In this document: piece by piece, positions 26,501 through 37,769 of the stretch
How positions within the stretch are numbered: the stretch's first letter is position 1
How the letters are laid out: each line of letters opens with the position of its first letter
Source of the DNA: Oryzias latipes
Taxonomy: Eukaryota; Chordata; Actinopteri; Beloniformes; Adrianichthyidae
Assembly (NCBI RefSeq): GCF_002234675.1
Contig: NC_019879.2
Span: forward strand, 19,970,855 to 20,034,854
Direction of reading: 5' to 3'
DNA length: 64,000 bases
Made by a program: the position numbers and the translations under genes
Notes under the pieces: model-generated
Database searches by the model: none
What the model was told of the DNA's origin: nothing
Seen by the model: the letters and a program-made list of their open reading frames with translations, nothing else

Positions 26501-28200
26501 TTTACAACTTCATAAATGGAAAGGAACAGTTTGAATAAAAATCCAAAGGGTTCACATACTTTTTCTTGCAACTGTCCATAGTCTGGATTCTTGTTCCATT
26601 AGTTGCTTAGAATGATTAAGTAAAAACAAACAGGGAATGAAAAAAAGTTCTTTCCACCATCAGGGCATCAGCTACATCCGTATCGACGGTTCGACTCCAT
26701 CGGCGGAACGACAGCAGCTGTGTGAAAAGTTTCAGTACTCAACCAAGACGTGTGTGGCTGTGCTGTCCATCACTGCCGCAAACATGGGAATCACTCTGCA
26801 CACAGCGGACCTGGTGATCTTTGCAGAGCTCTTCTGGAACCCCGGGGTGAGCTGCAGACCCTCAGCCCTTCAAAAGGCCACCAAAAACTCTGTTAGATCC
26901 ACATACTGGCTCTGAAGTGAAATGCACTTTGCTTTCAGATTGTTGCTCCATTTATACATGGTTTTTGTTGAATTTGGATCATCTGTGCATTTATGTTCCC
27001 CTCAATTTGAAATGACCATAAAAGCTTTGAAAAACCCAAATATTATGACTCTGAGGAATTCTGGAAATTTCTATAAATGTGTCATTATAGTTGTTGCTTT
27101 TATATCCATTTACTTTCTAGCGCTTTAAACTTTTCTCTGTTATTTTTTATTTTGCATTGTTAAATCATCCAGGAGCAGAACATCATTAGTGCTTATTGCC
27201 TCACTGCATATTATTGTGAATTACCCAAAACAACCATTTAACAGACGTTTAAAGATTGTTTTGTTCATTCTGGGGAAAATGCAAAATTCCCAATTGAGGT
27301 GTTAAAGAAAAAAGGTTAACAGTACATTAGGAACTCATGATTAATGTAGCTTTATCCAGTTTCATTTCGGAAACCTAATGAACTGATGTTTTCTTTAAAC
27401 TGCATTTCAGCCGAATAAACAGGGAACAGTTAGAGCACAGGGAAAGCAATAACTCTTATTTTTCCCCCCCTTTTTTTGTGTTTTTTCCTCTTCTGCAGGT
27501 TCTCATTCAGGCAGAGGACAGGGTTCATCGAATCGGGCAAACAAACAATGTGAACATTCATTACCTGGTTGCCAAAGGAACTGCTGATGATCATCTGTGG
27601 TACGTGTTAATCTGCTGGAAGTCACGGATGATTGAACTAGTCTGATTGTTGCTGATTTTTGGCTTCCTGACGATTATCCTTTTGTTGTTTGCCACCAAAC
27701 TCAAAGATGAAGCAGTGTGGGGAAAAAATGAATTGAATTACCTGACTGAAATGCAGATTGTGAGAAATAAAAAATAAAAAATCAATGTTAAATATATGTA
27801 TATGTGTTTTGATGCAGGCCAATGATCCAAGCAAAGATGAATGTTCTGGAGAAAGTGGGCCTGTCGGAGTCGAACCTCTCAGACAATGCACAAAACTCCA
27901 GTTTCCATTCAAAGGTAAACTTTTTCTATACATGCATGTCTAGTGTGAAGTATGACTGTCAGTTATACTAAAGCTGTTGCTACACAGGAGGCTGGATCTT
28001 TCCAGGATGGGAAAACCATCTTAGAGATGTTCCAGAGGTCATTTTCTGCAGATGAGGACATGGATGAAGCCCTCCTGCTGGAGGCTGCAAACGAGTGGGA
28101 AGACCCTCCGTCAGAAGACATGGCGCCTCAACGCGACTGCACCGATGCTGTCAATCAAGGCCGCGGTCAAAACAACCTCAGAAAATATTTTAGTAGATGA
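17525..28200 (+). CDS. smarcal1: SMARCAL1 annealing helicase (HARP), fork remodeller
   Basis: SMARCAL1 is a nuclear SNF2-family ATPase recruited by RPA to stalled forks; it rewinds RPA-coated DNA and reverses forks. Seventeen coding exons were joined in phase: 17525-17836, 17909-18230, 19245-19295, 19391-19645, 19723-19773, 19855-20038, 20211-20361, 21656-21817, 21893-21958, 23035-23175, 23824-24042, 24858-24928, 25066-25168, 26664-26846, 27499-27599, 27818-27914 and 27988-28200. The product is 893 aa (human 954). The N-terminal RPA-binding motif is at about 6-27 ([20 protein letters not shown]). HARP domains begin at about 177 ([18 protein letters not shown]) and 279 ([17 protein letters not shown]). 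Helicase features are DDMGLGKT (Walker A, K411), DESH (497-500), SGTP, and [11 protein letters not shown] (761-771, motif VI). The C-terminus [10 protein letters not shown] fits a PIP box. The first intron appears to use a GC donor. The start Met is followed directly by the conserved motif. Confidence 0.96.
17837..17908 (+). other. smarcal1: smarcal1 intron 1, apparent GC-AG intron
   Basis: The exon ends ...AAACAG and is followed by gcgagt. The acceptor is cttattgtag. This 72-bp GC-AG intron is the only junction I found that keeps the frame into the HARP-containing exon. The nearest GT (17841) would shift the frame by one, and reading through meets a stop at about 17864. Confidence 0.75.
18353..19140 (+). 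mobile_element. Unnamed ~0.45-kb interspersed repeat (R1), copy 1, interrupted
   Basis: It lies in smarcal1 intron 2. It shares ctaggacatagtttctgcag, gagcgggact, tgctcccgagtcacaa and ccatcatcagaaaaat with copies at 20553-21000 (inverted), 47016-47395 and 53199-53778. Ends resembling taaagtccca and its inverted form tgggtcttta suggest a DNA transposon. It is split by a hAT-like MITE at about 18637-18976. The boundaries are approximate. Confidence 0.65.
18637..18976 (-). mobile_element. hAT-like MITE (tagggctgcacgat family), nested copy
   Basis: It is related to the better-bounded element at 25943-26352 but in the opposite orientation: gggcctgcacgataaat, attgttatcgcaagatcaagctg, gcaaattgcgagttttccct. 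It is inserted in R1 copy 1, whose two halves resume on either side, so it is younger than R1 copy 1. One terminus looks lost. Confidence 0.7.
20553..21000 (-). mobile_element. R1 interspersed repeat, copy 2
   Basis: It lies in smarcal1 intron 7, inverted relative to the other copies. On the plus strand it begins aaagacccactctgatgaaaaa, passes tgctgtgaatcaggagcag and ctgcagaaactatgtcctag, and ends near a T run. The far edge is uncertain. Confidence 0.65.
22585..22916. mobile_element. hAT MITE with near-perfect 8-bp target duplication
   Basis: A 332-bp element in smarcal1 intron 9. It has inverted ends tagggatgcaatgattc and gaattgtggcatcccta, flanked by gtagagaa (22577-22584) and gtcgagaa (22917-22924), 7 of 8 identical. 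A second internal gggatgcaccgattc-like segment lies near the right end. It has no coding capacity. Confidence 0.8.
23451..23630. mobile_element. Fold-back (near-palindromic) element
   Basis: About 180 bp in smarcal1 intron 10 that is almost its own reverse complement. The left arm runs gagccatggagaaaagaa, aaagggcat, gactttaatctcagaattctga. The right arm is the inverse, tcagaattctgagattaaagtc, atgccctttt, tttctttttctatggccct. The whole could form a long hairpin in RNA or DNA. Non-autonomous fold-back MITE is the likeliest class. Confidence 0.8.
25492..25745 (-). mobile_element. hAT-like MITE (taggggtgtaac family), truncated copy C
   Basis: It lies in smarcal1 intron 13. It starts taggggtgtaacgattcat and shares tcgatccaggacatctttag, ccaaaaattccacc, gactcagagataaatacctgg and cttgcaagataatc with copy B at 11963-12666. 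Only the first third of the family remains. Confidence 0.75.
25943..26352 (+). mobile_element. hAT MITE with perfect 8-bp target duplication
   Basis: A 410-bp element in smarcal1 intron 13. The ends are tagggctgcac and gtgcaggccta, flanked by exact gaaacagg repeats (25935-25942 and 26353-26360). The interior is rich in gcgatat/atcgc motifs and non-coding. It is the best-defined member of the family that includes 18637-18976. Confidence 0.9.
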
Positions 28201-28353
28201 TTATAAAAGTTGGATAATTTCAGTCATTTATTTTAGACAAATACCTCTAAAGTTTTCAGCCTATCATGACTGAATCAATACTGAATTATAAATGTTCAGT
28301 TTGAGGCCAAACCAAAAAATGTATTTATGTATGTATGTATAATTTTTTTGATA

Positions 28354-28359
28354 AATAAA
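28354..28359 (+). terminator. smarcal1: Candidate smarcal1 polyadenylation signal
   Basis: AATAAA 154 bp after the smarcal1 stop codon, followed by a GT-rich stretch at about 28378-28425. This gives a short 3' UTR. Confidence 0.6.
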
Positions 28360-28737
28360 AGTGAATTTAAAGCCAATTGTTTTGGATTTGTACATTGACT
28401 GTATTACGTTTGAAGTTTGTGGAGAGGTTCATTAAAGGTTTAATGAAATAAACTGTTCAAATTATAACCCCAAACCGCAGAGCAAACACTAAAGTTCACC
28501 CACAGGCACACCTGGATGGAATGTGCACAGGAAGCCAGAAAAAGGGAATTAAAGTAAAGTATGTATATGCAGAGTCAAGTCTATCAACGTTGCCATGTTC
28601 ACTTTACAATTGAAGAAACCCATCTCATCATAACTGCAAAAGTTTAAAATTTTACTGCAACATTTTTTTTTAAACTTGCAAAAAACATGCTTCATATGTT
28701 GGTGACTAAATCGTCCTTTAGATGTGTGTGGCGTGAC
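28360..28737. other. Intergenic sequence between convergent smarcal1 and nme8
   Basis: Unique AT-rich sequence. No exon or RNA gene was recognised. Confidence 0.4.
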
Positions 28738-28815
28738 CAGCAACACTGTCCAGGGTGTATCCCATTTTCACTCAACAGTAGCTGGGTCGGCCCTAGTGAC
28801 CCTGAATAGGACTAC
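28738..28815 (+). mobile_element. SINE body fragment
   Basis: The stretch ctgtccagggtgtatcccat, followed by agtagctggg and ccctgaatagg, matches the body of the tRNA-derived SINE at 56828-57140 (ctgtccagggtgtacactac, aagtagttgggataggc). The tRNA-like head is missing. Confidence 0.6.
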
Positions 28816-28864
28816 GCAGGTTTAGACAACAAATTATTGTTCTTTTAGACTCAATTTCTTTTTT

Positions 28865-28870
28865 TTTATT
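28865..28870 (-). terminator. nme8: Candidate nme8 polyadenylation signal
   Basis: TTTATT on the plus strand reads AATAAA on the minus strand, about 103 bp after the nme8 stop codon. Confidence 0.4.
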
Positions 28871-28972
28871 TTTAAGCTAAAGTACTTCTTAGCTGTTGTT
28901 ATTCATGTGAAATAATGCAGCTAATTACTGTAAAATAAAAATCACACTCATGTTAGGTTGATCTGCAATGGT

Positions 28973-31900
28973 TTAGTTTGTCTCAGTGTTGCTCAGCTCT
29001 TCTTCGTTGCTGATGTCACCAAAGATGAGCTGGATCTCCTCCTCTGCATGCTGCACATTGGAGGAGCCATGAACCGAGTTCTGGAGGATGTCAGAACCAA
29101 AACGAGCCCTCAGGGACTCCGTGGATGTCTCTTTAGCCTTTGCTGGGTCAGAGGGGCCCATCATGACCCTCCATTCCTCTACAGCATTTTCTTTGGTCAG
29201 AACAAGCATCAAACAGTGTCCCCTAAAAGAAGCAACAATCAAATTTATACTTGTGAAAAACATCTGGATGACAACATTCTTATATTTTCTAACTTTACAA
29301 AAAGTTTGGTTTGTTGTTTTACTGATTACAGGAGGTGTTAGTCTTATAAATCATTTATAAGGCGCTGTTAAAACATGTACAGTATACATTAATATGTGAA
29401 AAACTTGCCTTGGACAGACAGAGATTATTATACAACTTTAAATGTCTAAGTTGCACTGCAGCAGAGCATCTGAGAGGATGTGCGTTTTACTTTCCACCAC
29501 TGCCTTCATGCAACAGGAACCAGAAAAAGACTGATATTTTGGGATGGACTCAGTCTGGTTATTTTATTATTAATTTGCATCCATCAGGAACTGAATCTTA
29601 AAGCTCTGATGTGAGTAAAAATCCAATGACTTTATTTGCTAAAATGTGAACCCTTTCAGTCATTTGGGGCTAAACAGAAACAGCTGTCAATGTAAAAAGC
29701 AAAGCTGGTCCTTATTTAGGGAGCCCGTCACTACAGGGGTGTAACACCAAGGTAATGATCACTTTGGTGGTTAACCATGATGTTGAGAAGAAATCTGATC
29801 AACTCCCACCCCCAGCTAGCATAGACTGTGTGACAAAAGCATTTTCAGCTTTCATTTATTCTCATAAAGGTTCTGAGGTGAGCAAATGAGTCAGAACTAT
29901 TTCAAACTGAGTCACAGTGAATTTTTCCTCCATATTCAGAAGCTGCTTGGTTTCTTTCCTCCTTTTCTCCCATTCAGAATAAAATTATTTGATTGTTCCT
30001 TTTGCAGAAAACGAAAAGGGGACACATTATGCCACAACTTAATTACTTGATCATACTAATTAAAGTGTGAATGTAAAATTGCTGTCTTTATTTGAGGGTT
30101 AGTGTGTTCTTAATTCACCAAAATCCCTTTAGTTGAGTTTTTCCCCCTAATTTGAACTTTAATTAACGTCTGTGAAACAAAATAAATGTCTTATGGATTA
30201 TCTCTGTTGCATGCTTGAAACAAAAATGACAGCAATATATGTGAAGATGTTAAAACAACTTTAAAAGGAAGAACTTCCCCTTCCCATCTTCATAATTATT
30301 TCTTTACTTCTCAGCTATATTGATATAAAAGAAAGTTGCTCTTTAAATGAAAGGGAAACGTATTATAAGAGCTTCTTAGTACAATCAAACAGTTACACAT
30401 ATAATTGAGTAAAATGATGATTCAGGCTGATGTGCCAAGCTGAGCCCATCTCTCCTGTGAACTGTCCAACTGATTGTGTAACGATCTTGTGAGGAGGCTA
30501 ATCTAAGTGGAAGATGACTTTGGAGAATAGATGTGAGGCTGATAGAATGAAATTGATTTGGACACTCAAGCTACGCTTTTCCTAGGCTGCCTTGACTCTG
30601 AGATGAATCTACTGTACTTGATGGGTTTGTTGTTGGATCTCTGAACCGATCCCGTGCCAGAGAGCAGGTAAAGACTTACTGACAAATATAATCCACCAGC
30701 TTGGTGAAGAAAGGCTTCTCCTTGTGCTCTTTGTAAAGCTCCTCAGCCAGCTCTCTGGACAGCACCATCTCCTTCTGCTGTGTCACAGAGAAACCTCTGT
30801 CACGGATCTCCTCCAAAATGGTTTCTGTGAAATTTCAGACACAAGAGACTATTTGATGAGTAGTCTTTCAAACACGCACGAAAATTGCAGGCAATTCCAG
30901 AGAAGCAAGAAGCACCTCTGTGTTGCTCCATTGCTTCGTGTTTGATCACTGCCAGGGTGTTCTGCTTGGGAAAGAAGAAGCTGATCTCTCGCTCTGCTGC
31001 TTCCTGGTCCTCACTGCCATGAATGTGGCTGATGGGCTCATTCTCCACAGGAAACTGGGCCCTGAGACTGAGCAGGACACCAGCATGACATGTTTTATTA
31101 GATTTTCATAAAGCATTCACAGTTAGTGCAAACAGCGTGAAACAATATGTGAGTTTGCATGAAAGGGTGTAATTTCATTTCTGGTATTTCTTTTTTATTC
31201 TCATTTGAAACTGACAGATAAAAAACAGAAATGACAATAAAAAGCAATAGAGGAATGTTTTTTTGCAGCTTAGATGGAGAAGGACACATAAAATCAAGGA
31301 TTATTTCCTCCTTTTAATCAAAACTTGCCAAGGTGAAAAAAGAGAGGTCAGAAGAAGAGTTTCATTCAACAAGCCATCACATAGATTAGCTCTGAAACAT
31401 CCACTGCCTTCATATATCTAATTATACCACTGTGACTCTGTGCACTCCTTCCAATGGCAAAAAGCAGGGAAGAACTCATCACTCACCACTCAGGATTCTC
31501 CGCTTTGGCTTTATCAAGGTCAGAGGGACCAATGATGTTCTTCCAGTGATGGACAGCCTCTTTTCCAGCAAGAACCATGGCTGCTACTGGACCACTGTAG
31601 ATATAAATGCATTGTCTGCAGCAGGACTGTTTGCCTTAGAGATGACTAAAAGAGTGGGTTACCTGGTCATGCTTTGCAGCAGAGCTGGAAAATAGTCCTC
31701 ATTAATATGTTGGAAGTACAGGAGTCTGACCTGCTCCTCGGTCAGCATTACCTCTCTTTGAAGAGAGACTGTGAAGCCGGCTTTGTGAATCCGAGCCAAA
31801 ATCTCCTCTGGACAATGTTAGACGAAACAGCAATGAATTAAATTTGAGCATGTTTTTAAGAGGAACAAAAGTATGAAGTTGGTTAAAAGTTTGAAAACTT

Positions 31901-34900
31901 TTAACCAAACACCTTTGTTGCAGAGTTCAAGCAAAGTGTTATAAAAATGAAAAAGGACAGTCAAGTATCGGTGCACTTGTGCATTTGGCTTGAGCAGCAC
32001 CTCTGTTCTCCCTGGCAAGGCCGGGCCGGATGAGAGCCAGTGTCCTCTCCACACGCTCTTCCTCCCCATCCTGCTCCACCCTAAAGTTGGGAAAGAAGAA
32101 GGCAAGCTCCCTGCTGGCGTGGTTGCTGTCCTCACTGCCATGAACCGCGTTGTGCAGTGTCTCTGTGCCGTACTGTGCCCGCAAGCTGCAGGAAACAGAG
32201 TGGGGAGAGGAAAAAGAGGGGGCCAGATGGTAGCTCGGCTGGTACTCGACCAAAGAGAAGCATAATGTTTGGGTGTGTCTGATCAAGTACGCAGGAATGT
32301 GTTGTTCAGTGCTTGTTCCATACTCTAAACCGACTCCCGGTGCTGCAATCAGCAGTGCAGAAATATGTATAGGTGATTTTCAAATATTTCTTATACTTCA
32401 AAAGCACAAGAAGTATGATTTCATCAAAGCTTATCTTCTAGATTCCAATCACAACGATGCTTTCAAGGTTTTTTTTCTTAAACAATACATCGTATCCATT
32501 TACTGACCATTCTGGCTTTGCTCTTCTGGCTTCGCTTACGTCTGTTGGGCCCATAAACTCAAGCCATGCTGGTAAAACACTGACTGAGCTGTCGGTATGA
32601 GATAGCACCAAAATATGGCAGTGACCGCTGGACATGAACTGAACCAGGTCCTGAAAGCAAGGCTGGAAAAACACAATCCCAAACAGGAGAGAAAGAGCAC
32701 AACACCGATTAAAGTAAATAAAATCAAGGATTTTGCCTTTTTAACTTGAACTTATCAATTAATGTACTGAAACTTTAATATCAAAGTAAAAAATAAATTA
32801 GACTTTTGTCTTTGCTGCATGTGTGAATCTTCAGCAGTGGCTTAATCATAAACAGCATCAGAAAAAGCTGCTTATGCTGCATCTCTATTTTTAGCCCAGT
32901 GTGAGAATGCAGATGGGAGTCTAATGTATTGCACAGAAACTGAAATGATTTTTTTCTTCATTCTCTCAATAGTATGTTGGCTTAGAATATCAATGACCTC
33001 CTTTACCCTAGCAAAAATTCACTATGCAAGTGTCAGGTCTTTCTTTATTTGGTTTTGCTGCTTCTCCACCTTTCCCAGTCATTATGAATGATCAATTCTT
33101 TTTTCTTATCTGCCAATATACCTCTTCTGCTTTGTGTTGGTAAAACCTCCGAGCCTCAGCCTCAGTCAGTTTATGCTTCTTGTGTGCGAGGATCTCAAAT
33201 CCAGACTCTTGAATCTAGCCAGGGGAGTAATGTCAACGGAATCAATACATGTCAGTGGAAAGGCTTGAGACAATCAGATCTCCTTAAAGTGTGAGCAGTG
33301 CTGATTCACCTTCATAATGATCTCATTTGTCTTTCTGTGTGAAACTGCATCTGGTTTAATGATGGCAACTGTGTAAGATTTACCAGCGGGAACTGCAAAG
33401 CGACAAAGAAGTCGATCAATCCTGAGCATATCTGTCAGAATCTAAATGGGTAAAAATGACTTCACAGCTGCAAAAGCAAATGCACCAAATGCAACATTGT
33501 ACCATATTTAAGTCTTTGTACTGTACCAGACATGACTTGTTTATTTCCCAACTTCCCATCTTCATTTTCATCATCCGAAATGCAAAAAGGTTTTATCTGA
33601 CACAAAACAAAAGGAAAGTAAAAGCAGTTTTTTTTTTAATGTAAGAACTAATGTTTTGGTACTTTTGAAATTTATAAATCTGCTTTTTATTTCTTTAAAA
33701 ATGGAAGAAAATAAACAGAATATTGTGAGATTTATAATCTGTTTGTCTTAAAGACACTTTTAGCCTGGATTGAGATCAATAACATCATGGATAATAGATT
33801 TGTGGCCAGGCAGAGACAAAAACAAAATACAAGTTTAATGACTGTTAGGGTACCAAATAAAATCAGAAACAGACAAAAGGAAGTGGAATTTCATAACAAA
33901 AGGAAGTCTTGTTAATCAGATTAGCAAAACATGGAGCTGACGAAAAGAAATTTTATAACAGAGACTAGTTTAAAAGCCAACCATTATTTTTGTACATAAG
34001 CATTCAAAACATAAAAATCTGTATTACTTCAGACTACTTCAGACTACTTGTGTAATGCACAAGAGAAAGTGCATTGCACAATTCTCACCGGTTTGTGTTG
34101 ACCACCTTCGTTCAGGCTTTGTTTCTCCTTTGCCAGCTGTTTCACAATCGTTCTCTGAAGCAATGGAGGATTAGCTCTTTGCAGCACACCCACCAGCATC
34201 CCGTCCTGTTCACAAACAGCAGACCCGTCATTTTCATTTATTCAAGAACATCTTTGAATGATATTTAGCAAAAATGTAATCAATAGAACCTTTTCTAAAT
34301 GTATTGTTTGTGTAAAAACAGCATAAAATAGTTTGATTTTAGAAACATTTATGATCAAATGAATGAGGCCTCAGACAAACCTTTTAAATCTGCCAGTATT
34401 TGTCATTTCTAAATTAGATCTAGATAGGTAAAAATTGTTTATTTGCTTGTTAATTGGCCTTTAGCAACAATAATTTAATGTACCGGTAGTTGGCACAATT
34501 AACAGGTTCTGACCTGGATCAACCAATTGATGCTTCTTCACTAGCCTGCACTCATTCACTACTAAGGGTGTAAGGGTAGCAGGGTGTCAACGCAGGTTGG
34601 GGTTAATGCTAAGGCGTGGTTGCAGAGCACTAATGCCCAAGAACCCTAATTTTTTTTCTCCTGTTAATTTGTTGAATCGTCACATAAACCAGTGTTGACC
34701 TAGACTCAGTGATCAAACGTTCTTTCCTTGGAGTGACTGCAAGAGTCCAAGGACAAGTGCCTGCAGAACAAACTAAAAGAATATGATACAAACATTGGTA
34801 ATTTATAGACAGAGTTTATCCAAACAACCCTATGAAACAACCTGTGGTTGTTTAGTTGTATTTAAAAGCAGCTGAGATCAAATTTCAAAATGCACATGCT

Positions 34901-36949
34901 CTTTGAGGCAGCTCTTTGTTTTTCCCAAATCATTGTTGATGACCTTGAAGTTATTTTACAGGGACATTCTCTCCTGTGAATTCTGCTTACTAAAAAAAGG
35001 GTTTTCACTTGGCAAATATCTCCATCACTACAAAAATCTGAACTTCAAATTCCTTAAACTTTAAGCATATATTTCCTTCTCTTTTTGTTTTTCCACCAAG
35101 AAGACGTTTTGTATTACACTTTTATCATCCACTTTACTGACATAAAAATTCTGCAAAAATGATCAAGGCTTGATAATTAGATATAACTCTCTCTACACCT
35201 TTAATTGCAGTAAGGTGTTACTTCATTTTTTATTGTGATTTTTTTTCCTGTTTATTCTGCAGAAAGGCAGACCTCTCAGTTTCTTCCCCCTGTCTCCTTT
35301 GGATGATTCACAATCAAATTAAACAAATTAAGAGATGATTGCCTGCATGTTGGTGCAGTGGTTAGATGGTGAGAAGGCCCTTGTCAAAATTTTCTATAGG
35401 CCTGCAGGCTCTTGTCATAAAACAAATACTATGCACCCCCCTGCAAAGTTCTAAGAACTTTGTGTACAATTTTCTTATTTGCAATAGGCTAAATGATGTT
35501 TTGAGCCATTGTAAACTTCTGACAACAACCTGTGACTGCTTGAGTTCCAGAACATTCAGGGCCAAACAAGAAGAACAGATTTACTCTAAAAAAATGTTTC
35601 AATCAAAACCACTGTGGTTTGTACGTCTGAAAAGGTAACTATTTGTCATGTTCATATGATTTACATCTAGAAGTTTACATTGAGCATTTGTTCATGAATA
35701 ATAAAATTTTATAATAACCCAGATCTAATATTGACCAAAAACAATTTCCATCCAGACAGTCTTTTTATTTTATTTTATTACTGATCTTAAAATATAAATA
35801 TATAAAATAAGGTAAAAATGATGGCCCTCAGACACTTTCACCTCACCAAATCTGGCCCTCTTTGCAAAAAGTTAAAAAAATGAAATCTTAATTATTTTTC
35901 AGATAAAAAAAATTAAGACATACCATAGCTTTGTAAAAAAAAGTTTTTTTTAACCCTTGTTCTATCCTAGGCACTTTAACATTGGGAGTTGGGTCATCTG
36001 GACCCTATTAGACAGTGCGCTGAACCTTTTTTCTTCAATGATTTGTGATCTTCACTGGTGTCCATAGATTACATGAAATCCTCTTCACCTTTATCCACCT
36101 TTCTCATTGTAGGGAAAACACGTCAATGCAAGGGTGAGGTCATAGGATAGCACAAGGGTTAATAATGGCACAGTAAATAAACCATGTTCTTCTGCACATT
36201 TAGGTAGGCTACTTCAACACAAACTCAAACCATTAAGTGTTTAAAAGAGGGGTCAAAGTTTCCATGACTTTAGACACACTTACTGCATAAAACAGGAAGG
36301 TGGGAATACATTTTCCCCGGAACATTTTCAAATCTTCAATGCTGTCTGCCTCAGCCTGCACCACACACAAATGCAAACACGTCACCAAATAAAAACACCC
36401 CTTACAATTGATTTATTTACTCATTTATTTTAACTAGTGGAGACCTACGGTGGCAAAATGCAGTAAGACATCACCCAGCTCGTTCTTAACTTTTCTCAGG
36501 TGTTTGACAATAGGTTTACAGGGGCCACACCACTTTTGGTAAACATCCACAACTGAAACGAAAAGAAAAGAAAAAGTTTTCCCAGATGGGTACCTTTTTA
36601 ACCTGCAGTTACTACATTTACCACAGAGGGGAAGCAAAATACAACAAAAGCGGCACACAAACTGTCTCCAAGCCCCCGTCAACAGCTGTTTTACAATGAT
36701 CACAATTAGAAATGTATTGTGTTCTAGAAAGAGAAAACAAACCAACAACAACTAAATGAGCAGAATACCTGTCAATCCTTTGGTGGCCAGCATTTTCTCC
36801 CATTGTTTTTGATTTGTGATAGACACCTGCAACATAAAGCCAATATCATATCAATAGAGTTGCAAAAATGACCCCAAACACCCTGAAATTGACAAACTCC
36901 GTCACGTTGATCAAACCTGTAAAGTTGCTTCCTTCTTTTTGACTGCCAT
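28973..36949 (-). CDS. nme8: NME8 (TXNDC3), thioredoxin-NDPK axonemal protein
   Basis: NME8 is a sperm and cilium axonemal protein linked to outer dynein arms; human mutations cause primary ciliary dyskinesia. Fourteen coding exons on the minus strand join in phase: 36949-36917, 36826-36769, 36552-36449, 36355-36284, 34205-34089, 33441-33310, 33214-33122, 32662-32508, 32185-32001, 31807-31663, 31594-31487, 31067-30916, 30824-30680 and 29222-28973. The product is 582 aa (human 588). The thioredoxin domain has an intact WCGPC at 38-42. NDPK domain 1 (about 150-285) keeps IIKPDAV and a histidine in NAVHGSED (H270). NDPK 2 (about 303-425) has LIRPGL in place of KPDA, and HIHGSED (H417). NDPK 3 (about 438-565) has VIKHEA and SVHGSS (H551). 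Domains 2 and 3 therefore have altered nucleotide-binding signatures, as human NME8 also does. It converges with smarcal1. NME9 is an alternative name, but three NDPK domains favour NME8. Confidence 0.93.
34210..35949. other. nme8 intron 4, no extra exon seen
   Basis: This is part of the largest nme8 intron. It is AT-rich, and no coding exon or additional repeat family was recognised before the MITE at 35950. Confidence 0.4.
35950..36162 (+). mobile_element. piggyBac-type MITE, copy 2
   Basis: A 213-bp element in nme8 intron 4, flanked and terminated by TTAA on both sides. The inverted ends are ttaacccttgttctatccta and taggatagcacaagggttaa. The interior matches copies at 320-536 and 54772-54974. 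Confidence 0.88.
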
Positions 36950-37123
36950 TTCAAAATAAAAAAAATTTTAAAAGCTAAAACAAATAAATAATCAATTGAG
37001 CGCGATGATGAAAAGAACTGAAATAATCCGTCAATTTGATTTATACTTTTAAAAAGCTAATTTAATATTATTCATGTATTTTCCAAGCGTAATCGACGGT
37101 CTAAAGGTTTGTTAGGCTGTTTT

Positions 37124-37136
37124 GTTGCTTAGTAAC
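37124..37136. promoter_or_regulatory. nme8: RFX-type X-box in the nme8 promoter
   Basis: gttgcttagtaac is an imperfect palindrome fitting the X-box consensus (GYTRCC, short spacer, RGNAAC) with one mismatch in the left half. It lies 175-187 bp upstream of the nme8 start codon. RFX factors use this motif to switch on ciliary genes, which fits the role of NME8. No TATA box is evident. A second gene sharing this promoter was not found on the other side. Confidence 0.65.
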
Positions 37137-37769
37137 GCCCTCTTCCGTTATATCCTCCCCGGAGAATTAACCGGACGTGTCGTAAATTTGGGATCAAAAT
37201 CGTTATTATAAACTAATGCATTTGCTCATCTGTCTATGACGCATTTTAATTATTCATTTAACCACAAAAAACCGAAGGCTAATCTCATCAGTACTTTGTT
37301 GTCTCAATTTGATTTATGGTTCTAAAAAGAAGAAACAGTAAATATGCTAAAAGTCTAAGCTTCACTTGCATGACCACCAGAGTTCACTGTGGTCCAAAAC
37401 AATCCATATATATCTGACTATATATTACATAAGAATATCAAATGTAAAAATAAAACAAGGTTTTGATTAAAAAAAGCTGAAATACAAAGCACTGAATAAA
37501 GCACTGAAATATTTTGTGTTATAATATGATTTTAATGTAAAAGAGATAAAACACAAAGAAGGTAGATTAAAGTGAAGATGACGGTTGTCACGCCCGTCAA
37601 GTGTACTTGAATCATTGATAAAATAATTTAATTACGTGATGTAGACGAAATTACTTTTGAAAAGGAGATAGTTTTTTTTTCCCTGGCTACAATGTGACCC
37701 ACTAAAGAGTAGGGCCACGATTATGTCAATGTATCTATGAATAAACAGATTTAAAAAAAACAAAAACAG
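37137..37769. other. Intergenic sequence upstream of nme8
   Basis: AT-rich; no exon, RNA gene or clear repeat was recognised. It may contain the remaining nme8 promoter. Confidence 0.4.

Noticed and set aside
33310..33392. A shorter nme8 exon 6 starting after ctttgcag
   Set aside because: It would leave a frame error after exon 5; starting at 33441 after tacccatttag keeps the frame and needs no missing exon.
36445..36552. nme8 exon 3 ending at the gtctcc donor
   Set aside because: The next exon would then hit a stop; the gtaggt donor four bases earlier gives FAT-AEAD, in line with the family.
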